Part shown: piece by piece, positions 59,213 through 64,000 of the stretch
How positions within the stretch are numbered: the stretch's first letter is position 1
Layout: every line of letters begins with the position of its first letter
From: JALZAI01 sp038212215
GTDB taxonomy: Bacteria; Actinomycetota; Actinomycetes; Mycobacteriales; Jatrophihabitantaceae
Length of the DNA stretch: 64,000 bases
Direction of reading: 5' to 3'
Assembly: GCA_038212215.1 (NCBI GenBank)
Contig: JBBQUT010000004.1
Location: 144,871 to 208,870 of the forward strand
Notes under the pieces: generated by a model
The model's database searches: none
The model's input: the letters and a program-made list of their open reading frames with translations, nothing else
Told to the model about the DNA's origin: nothing
Made by a program: the position numbers and the translations under genes

Positions 59213-60636
59213 GAGTCGCGTCCTCTCTCGTCGGGCGGCGGTGCTCCGGCATCCTGGGCGAGGGCCAGCGCAACGCGCTCCAGACTCGCCGACCGTGAGG
59301 CCTTCACCAACACGACGTCACCGGGACGCAGTTCGGCACGCAGGCTGGCGAGCGCCGCGTCCACGTCGGGAACCCATTCCGATTTCCCGTTCGCCAAGCC
59401 TTGCAGAGCCGCTCCCAGCTGGATCGGCCGGGCCTGCTCGCCCACCGCGATGACCCGTGCGATGCCGAGCCGGGCCGCCAGGCGCCCGGTCGCGTCGTGC
59501 TCGGCCTCGGCCGAATCGCCGAGCTCGGCCATCGGGCCGAGGACGGCAAAACTGCGACCACCGGCTGCGCGCCTGGCATCGCCCAGCGCCGCGAGGGCCC
59601 GCAGGGCGGCGCCCATCGATTCCGGATTGGCGTTGTAGGCGTCGTTGACGATCGTGACGCCGTCTGCGCGTTCAGTGACCTCCATCCGCCAGCGTGAGAT
59701 GGGTGTCGCAGCCGCGAGCGCCGCAGCGGTGTCCTCGAGCGAGAGCCCGGCCTCGAGGGCCACCGCGACGACAGCGAGGGCGTTTGCGGTGTGCTGCGCC
59801 CCGACCAGTCGCAGCCGAACGTCGGCGCTCGCACCGTCTGCGTGGACGGTGAATGCGGGCCGGCCCAGCCGATCCAGGCTCACCCGCGCTGCCCGGACGT
59901 CAGCCGCGATCGACTCGCCGATCGTGCGCACACGCGCGCTCGTGCGGGCCGACATCGCGAGCACGAGCGGGTCGTCGGCATTGAGGACGGCGAGGCCGTC
60001 GGCGGGCAGTGCTTCGACGAGCTCGCCCTTCGCCTGCGCTATTGCCCCGCGGGTGCCGAACTCGCCCAGATGCGCCGTCCCGACGTTGAGGACGACGCCG
60101 ATACGGGGCGGGGCGATCTCGGCCAGGTGCCGCACGTGCCCGAGCCCCCGCGCGCCCATCTCCAGGACAAGGAAGCGGGTGCGCTCGTCGGCCTGCAACA
60201 CGGTGTACGGATGGCCCAACTCGTTGTTCATCGAGCCGGGTGGGGCCACGGTCGGCCCGATGTGCGCGAGTACCTGGCCGAGCAAATCCTTCGTGGACGT
60301 CTTGCCCGACGAGCCGGTGACTCCGACGACGATCGCCGGCAGCCGGCGAGCCACCTCGTGGGCGAGGGCGGTCACCGCATCGATGCCGTCGGCCACTTCG
60401 ATGTGCGGCCCGTCCACCCGACGCGTGGTGATCGCCGCGACCGCGCCGGCGTCGAGGGCTGCGCGCACGTAGTCGTGGCCGTCGACATGCTCGCCCGCAA
60501 AGGCGACGAACAGCCCGCCCGGCGCGATCTTGCGGGTGTCGAATTCGAGAGCCGCGGTCACGACGGTGGCCGGGTCCGCGCCGCGCAGGCGGCCGGCCGT
60601 GATTGCCGTGATCTCCCCGAGGCTGAGCGCGATCAC
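59209..60636 (-). CDS. murF: UDP-MurNAc-tripeptide:D-Ala-D-Ala ligase
   Basis: 475 aa. LFVAFAGEHVDGHDYVRAALD at the N-terminus, VVGVTGSSGKTSTKDLLGQVL is the ATP site, EMGARGLGHVRHLAEIAPP, and TIVNDAYNANPESMGAAL. It adds D-Ala-D-Ala to make the pentapeptide. The GTG overlaps the murE TGA (GTGA). Confidence 0.97.
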   Translation of the reverse strand: MIALSLGEITAITAGRLRGADPATVVTAALEFDTRKIAPGGLFVAFAGEHVDGHDYVRAALDAGAVAAITTRRVDGPHIEVADGIDAVTALAHEVARRLPAIVVGVTGSSGKTSTKDLLGQVLAHIGPTVAPPGSMNNELGHPYTVLQADERTRFLVLEMGARGLGHVRHLAEIAPPRIGVVLNVGTAHLGEFGTRGAIAQAKGELVEALPADGLAVLNADDPLVLAMSARTSARVRTIGESIAADVRAARVSLDRLGRPAFTVHADGASADVRLRLVGAQHTANALAVVAVALEAGLSLEDTAAALAAATPISRWRMEVTERADGVTIVNDAYNANPESMGAALRALAALGDARRAAGGRSFAVLGPMAELGDSAEAEHDATGRLAARLGIARVIAVGEQARPIQLGAALQGLANGKSEWVPDVDAALASLRAELRPGDVVLVKASRSASLERVALALAQDAGAPPPDERGRDS

Positions 60637-62192
60637 GGAGCCAGCGCCTCGAGGGCGGCGCGCAATACGTCGCGGTCATCAAAGGGATGCACAACGCCGC
60701 CGACCTCCTGGCCGGTCTCGTGCCCCTTGCCCGCGACGAGCACCGTGTCACCGCTGCGGGCCGCAGCGACGGCCGACGCGATCGCACCGGCCCGCTCGCC
60801 AACCTCGCGCACGTCCCCCCGTTCGCCGGCAGGGACGCTCATCGCCCCGTCGAGCATGGCACGGCGGATCGCAGCCGGATCCTCGGAGCGCGGATTGTCG
60901 TCGGTGACGATCAGCAGGTCGGCGCCCCGTGCAGCGATCTGCCCCATCACCGGCCGCTTCGCGCGGTCGCGGTCACCCCCGCAGCCGAGCACCACGATCA
61001 GCCGACCGGCAGTGAGCGGGCGAAGCGCGCGCAGGGCGCCCACCACGGCAGCGGGCTTGTGGCTGTAGTCGACGATGGCCAGGAACGACTGACCGGCTTC
61101 GATGCGCTCCATCCGGCCGGGCACAGCCGCCAGCGCCACGGCCGCGGCGGCGACGCCGGGCTCGATTTCGGCAACGTGCAGGATCGCGAGTGCCAGCAGC
61201 GCGTTCGCGACGTTGAAGCTGCCCGGCACAGCGCATCCGGCGGGCACGTCCACGCCAGGGCCGACAGCACGAAAGCGCGTGCCACCGCGCCCGTCGCCGG
61301 TGACGCCGGCAGCCTGCCACGTTGCGGGCGAACCGTCGGTGCTCACGGTGATCGCGGTGGGGCCCACGTCGTGCGCGAGACGCCGTCCCCAATCGTCATC
61401 GACGCAGATCACCGCGGCCCGCGAGCGCCCGTCGAACAAGCGGGCCTTCGCGGCGAAGTACTCCTCCATGTCAGCGTGGAAGTCGAGGTGGTCCTGGCTC
61501 AGATTGGTGAAGGCGCCGACAGCGAAGTCGATGCCGCCGACGCGTCCCATCGCCAGGGCATGACTGGACACCTCCATGGCGACCGAGTCGAGGCCGCGCT
61601 CGGCCATCACCGCGAGCAGCGCCTGCACGTCCGGCGCTTCCGGGGTGGTGAAGCCGGTCTTGACGGCGTCGTCGCCAATCAGGGTCGCCACTGTGCCGAT
61701 CAGCCCGCATTCGTGTCCGGCGGCCAGCAACCCGGCGCGCACGAAGTAGGTCGTCGTCGTCTTGCCGCTCGTACCGGTGATTCCCAGCATCGACAGGCGG
61801 GCACTCGGCGTGCCGTACACCCGGGATGCGACCGGCCCGACCGCCGCTCGCACATCTTCGACGAGCAGCACCGGGACCCCGGTGGGAATCTGCGCCTGGC
61901 CGGCCTGGTCGGTCAGCACGGCAACGGCCCCGGACTCGACCGCGGCACTGGCATAGGACGCGCCGTGCGCGGCATGACCGGGCGCGGCAGCGAACAGGTC
62001 CCCACCCCGGACGCGGGCGCTACTCATCGTCACGCCGGTGACGGTCACGTCCGCACCCGCAACAGGCAGGCCGAACGAGCTCAGCGCGAGCGGCACAACA
62101 TTTTCCGGGCGCGGTACGCCGACAGGAGCAGGTGCAACCGACGCCACGTCAGCAGACGGTACTTGGTGCGGCGTTGCGCGTAACCGCGTCAC
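60633..62192 (-). CDS. murE: UDP-MurNAc-L-Ala-D-Glu:meso-DAP ligase
   Basis: 519 aa from GTG 62192, overlapping the end of ftsI by 44 bp; GTG 62147, just after the ftsI stop, is the alternative start. It has GITGTSGKTTTTYFVRAGL, AMEVSSHALAMGRVGGIDFAVGAFTNLSQDHLDFH-type sequence, and near the C-terminus TDDNPRSEDPAAI, the DNPR motif of DAP-adding MurE. This implies a meso-DAP peptidoglycan. Confidence 0.96.
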   Translation of the reverse strand: MTRLRATPHQVPSADVASVAPAPVGVPRPENVVPLALSSFGLPVAGADVTVTGVTMSSARVRGGDLFAAAPGHAAHGASYASAAVESGAVAVLTDQAGQAQIPTGVPVLLVEDVRAAVGPVASRVYGTPSARLSMLGITGTSGKTTTTYFVRAGLLAAGHECGLIGTVATLIGDDAVKTGFTTPEAPDVQALLAVMAERGLDSVAMEVSSHALAMGRVGGIDFAVGAFTNLSQDHLDFHADMEEYFAAKARLFDGRSRAAVICVDDDWGRRLAHDVGPTAITVSTDGSPATWQAAGVTGDGRGGTRFRAVGPGVDVPAGCAVPGSFNVANALLALAILHVAEIEPGVAAAAVALAAVPGRMERIEAGQSFLAIVDYSHKPAAVVGALRALRPLTAGRLIVVLGCGGDRDRAKRPVMGQIAARGADLLIVTDDNPRSEDPAAIRRAMLDGAMSVPAGERGDVREVGERAGAIASAVAAARSGDTVLVAGKGHETGQEVGGVVHPFDDRDVLRAALEALAP

Positions 62193-64000
62193 ACACCTGC
62201 AGCGGCACGTGCACCGAGTGCGAGCCGGTCGGCGCGACCCGGGCGTGCATCACTTCATAGCTGGCAATCTCGTGAAACACCGGTGCCGCCACGTCGCCAC
62301 CCTCGAGCCCGTGCGCCGGGTTGTCGACCATGATCGCCACCACGAATTGGGGGTCGTCGGCAGGAATCATGCCGGCGAAGGTGTCCCAGTTCATCCAGCT
62401 GGAGTAGGCGCCGCCGTGTTTCGGGTCCGGCTGCTGCGCTGTGCCGGTCTTTCCCGCTACCCGGTATCCCGGGATGGCCGCCTTGACGCCCGTGCCGCCC
62501 TCCAAGGTGACTGATTCGAGCATCGTCCGCAGCGTCTTCGCAGTCGTCGGCGTGATGACAGTGATGCCGTGGGGCCGGGGGGTGGCGCTCGTAGTGCCGT
62601 CGGGCGAGGTCACCGAAGATACGATCCGCGGTGGGACACGCACCCCGTTGTTGGCGATGGTCTGGTAAACCGAGGCCAGCTGCAACGCCGTCATGCTCTC
62701 ACCCTGCCCGAACGGCAGGTTCGCGAAGGTCGAGCTGGACCAGGTGTTCAGCGGCGGGAGCACCCCAGCACTTTCCCCGGGCAGTTCGATGCCGGTCTTG
62801 ACGCCGATGCCGAAGCGCTGCTCGAACTTCATCCAGACTCTGGGACCGATCCGCTTCGCAATTTTCAAGGTGCCGACGTTGGACGATTCGGCCAGCACAC
62901 CGGTTGCGGTGAACTTCTCGGTGGGGTGGTACCACGCATCGCTGATCGTCACGCCGCCCATGTCGATGCTCGGCGGCACCGAGATCACCGACTTCGGGGT
63001 GATAGCACGCACCTGCAACGCGGCCGCGAACGTGATCGCCTTCTGCACCGAGCCAGGTTCGAAAGCTGCCATCACCGGTGGGTTCAGGGGGACGGCCGGG
63101 TTCATCGTGTTCGGGTCGGCCGAATTGAAAGTGTGCGAGGCCGCCATGGCGAGGACCTGGCCGTTGTGAGCGTCGAGCACGACCATCTCGGCGCTCTTGG
63201 CCTTGGAGTCGTGCACCGCCTGGTCGAGGTAGCGCTGCGCTGTGTACTGCAGGCCCTGGTCGACCGTGAGCGCGACCGTGCCGCCGTTGCGGGCCGGATT
63301 GGTCACGGTGCGGCTGCTGGGATTGATGTTGCCGACGTTGTCGATGCTGTACGTGACGCTGCCGTCCGAGCCGGCCAGCGCCGAGTTGTACGCGTCCTCG
63401 ATGCCGGCCGCGCCCGTCCCGTCGGAGTGCACCGTGCCGATCACGTTCGCTGCCGTGGTCGTGCCCGGGTACTGCCGCTGGGTGGTGGCCTGGGTGTAGA
63501 TGCCGGCCAGATGCAGATCGGTAACCCGCTGCGCCGTCGTAGGGCTGAGCGCGGTGGCGATGAGCGCATATTTGCCCGGCCCGGAAATCGCCGTCAGGAT
63601 TTCGGTGATGGTGCTGCCAGTGATCGGGGCGAGCCGCGCCGCATAGCTGCTGCGTATCTTGGCCGGGATCTGCTGCGGATCGGCGGTGATGTCCTGCGCT
63701 TGCGAGGTGTACGCGAGCACGGTGCCGTTCCGATCGACGATCTGCCCGCGCAGCGCATGCAACGGCACCTGCTGGACGCGCTGATTCGACGCTGCGGCTG
63801 CGTAGCGTTGGCCGTCGAGCCCCTGCAACTGCACGAGCCGGCCGCCGATGACCACGAGCAAGGTGCAGACGGCCGCGAAGCCGTAGCGCAGCCTGCCGTT
63901 GAGCCCGCCGAGGCGAAGGCCGCGGTGTGCGCGCCGACGGCGCGCGGGGGGCGGGCGGCGTGCGGGGTCGGGGCGGCGCGCGGGGGGCGGGCGGCGTGCG
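62149..64000 (-). CDS. ftsI: Divisome transpeptidase FtsI / PBP3 (5'-truncated by window edge)
   Basis: 617 codons within the window; the frame is open to position 64000, so the true start is outside. The N-terminal cytosolic part is an Arg/Pro-rich repeat (ARRPPPARRPDP), then one membrane helix (LRYGFAAVCTLLVVIGGRLV). The PBP dimerisation domain follows, and the transpeptidase has SxxK in FEPGSVQK, SxN in ESSNVG and KTG in AGKTGTAQQ. It cross-links septal peptidoglycan with FtsW. A TTG at 63861 is an internal codon of the helix, not the start. Confidence 0.95.
   Translation of the reverse strand, partial: ARRPPPARRPDPARRPPPARRRRAHRGLRLGGLNGRLRYGFAAVCTLLVVIGGRLVQLQGLDGQRYAAAASNQRVQQVPLHALRGQIVDRNGTVLAYTSQAQDITADPQQIPAKIRSSYAARLAPITGSTITEILTAISGPGKYALIATALSPTTAQRVTDLHLAGIYTQATTQRQYPGTTTAANVIGTVHSDGTGAAGIEDAYNSALAGSDGSVTYSIDNVGNINPSSRTVTNPARNGGTVALTVDQGLQYTAQRYLDQAVHDSKAKSAEMVVLDAHNGQVLAMAASHTFNSADPNTMNPAVPLNPPVMAAFEPGSVQKAITFAAALQVRAITPKSVISVPPSIDMGGVTISDAWYHPTEKFTATGVLAESSNVGTLKIAKRIGPRVWMKFEQRFGIGVKTGIELPGESAGVLPPLNTWSSSTFANLPFGQGESMTALQLASVYQTIANNGVRVPPRIVSSVTSPDGTTSATPRPHGITVITPTTAKTLRTMLESVTLEGGTGVKAAIPGYRVAGKTGTAQQPDPKHGGAYSSWMNWDTFAGMIPADDPQFVVAIMVDNPAHGLEGGDVAAPVFHEIASYEVMHARVAPTGSHSVHVPLQVCDAVTRNAAPSTVC

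Noticed and set aside
1..64000. tRNA/rRNA genes, transposases, integrases, attachment sites
   Set aside because: None recognisable on either strand by eye; a covariance-model scan would be needed to exclude a degenerate tRNA.

Overview
The window is very GC-rich, gene-dense DNA with many GTG starts and 4-nt ATGA/GTGA gene overlaps. It carries Wag31/DivIVA, SepF, an ileS T-box, an F420-type LLM oxidoreductase, a lysine/alanine-rich DksA-like protein and the actinobacterial his–trp–lgt gene order. It therefore comes from the chromosome of an actinobacterium (Actinomycetota), probably a non-mycobacterial, Frankia/Jatrophihabitans-like lineage; the genus cannot be fixed from this sequence. No rRNA, tRNA, CRISPR array, prophage or transposase gene was seen.

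Layout. (1) 1-1010: start of ffh. (2) 1068-7487: a TetR-controlled leftward catabolic operon (phosphotransferase, acyl-CoA dehydrogenase, TetR, LLM oxidoreductase, two SDRs, an APH-like kinase) behind a perfect 20-bp palindrome. (3) 7511-17624: VIT transporter, lgt and the trp genes (trpA, trpB, trpC, a Trp-region membrane protein, trpE) with hisI; a quinone reductase, a GH25 lysozyme and a methyltransferase interrupt the ancestral order. (4) 17617-26938: a two-component system, hisF, an MFS transporter, then hisA, a small membrane protein, hisH, hisB, hisC and hisD. (5) 26977-32406: accessory block with a LON-like protein, two membrane proteins, VapBC, a GNAT, and a DHFR-like/YCII/ECF42-type sigma operon. 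(6) 32488-43900: dnaE, an L,D-transpeptidase, otsB/otsA, rluD, lspA, a secreted beta-propeller-like protein, a DksA-like protein and DUF167. (7) 43915-64000: T-box and ileS, then the leftward division and cell-wall cluster (ftsI, murE, murF, mraY, murD, ftsW, murG, murC, ftsQ, ftsZ, yggS, sepF, yggT, wag31).

The most interesting feature is a family of short (about 71 bp) interspersed elements lying exactly at the RTGA start/stop junctions of adjacent genes: tetR/LLM, trpB/trpA (two in tandem), murG/murC, murC/ftsQ, and between the T-box Shine-Dalgarno and ileS. Each element is itself a tiny ORF of usually 24 codons. Its start overlaps the upstream stop codon or takes over the upstream Shine-Dalgarno, and its TGA overlaps the next gene's start, so translational coupling is relayed through it. 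Elements occur in both orientations, and eroded copies seem to have been captured as the MurC C-terminus and the N-terminus of the phosphotransferase. The logic matches mycobacterial MIRUs, but the sequence is not one I recognise. A separate 26-bp tandem duplication upstream of hisA builds the same kind of stop/start relay from two 9-codon ORFs.

Other points of note are a probable CTG start for hisH, a SenX3/RegX3-size two-component system translationally coupled into hisI/trpE, a 99-bp convergent gene overlap, a second two-copy palindromic repeat family, and recurrent TANNNT boxes 6-7 nt upstream of start codons that suggest leaderless transcripts.
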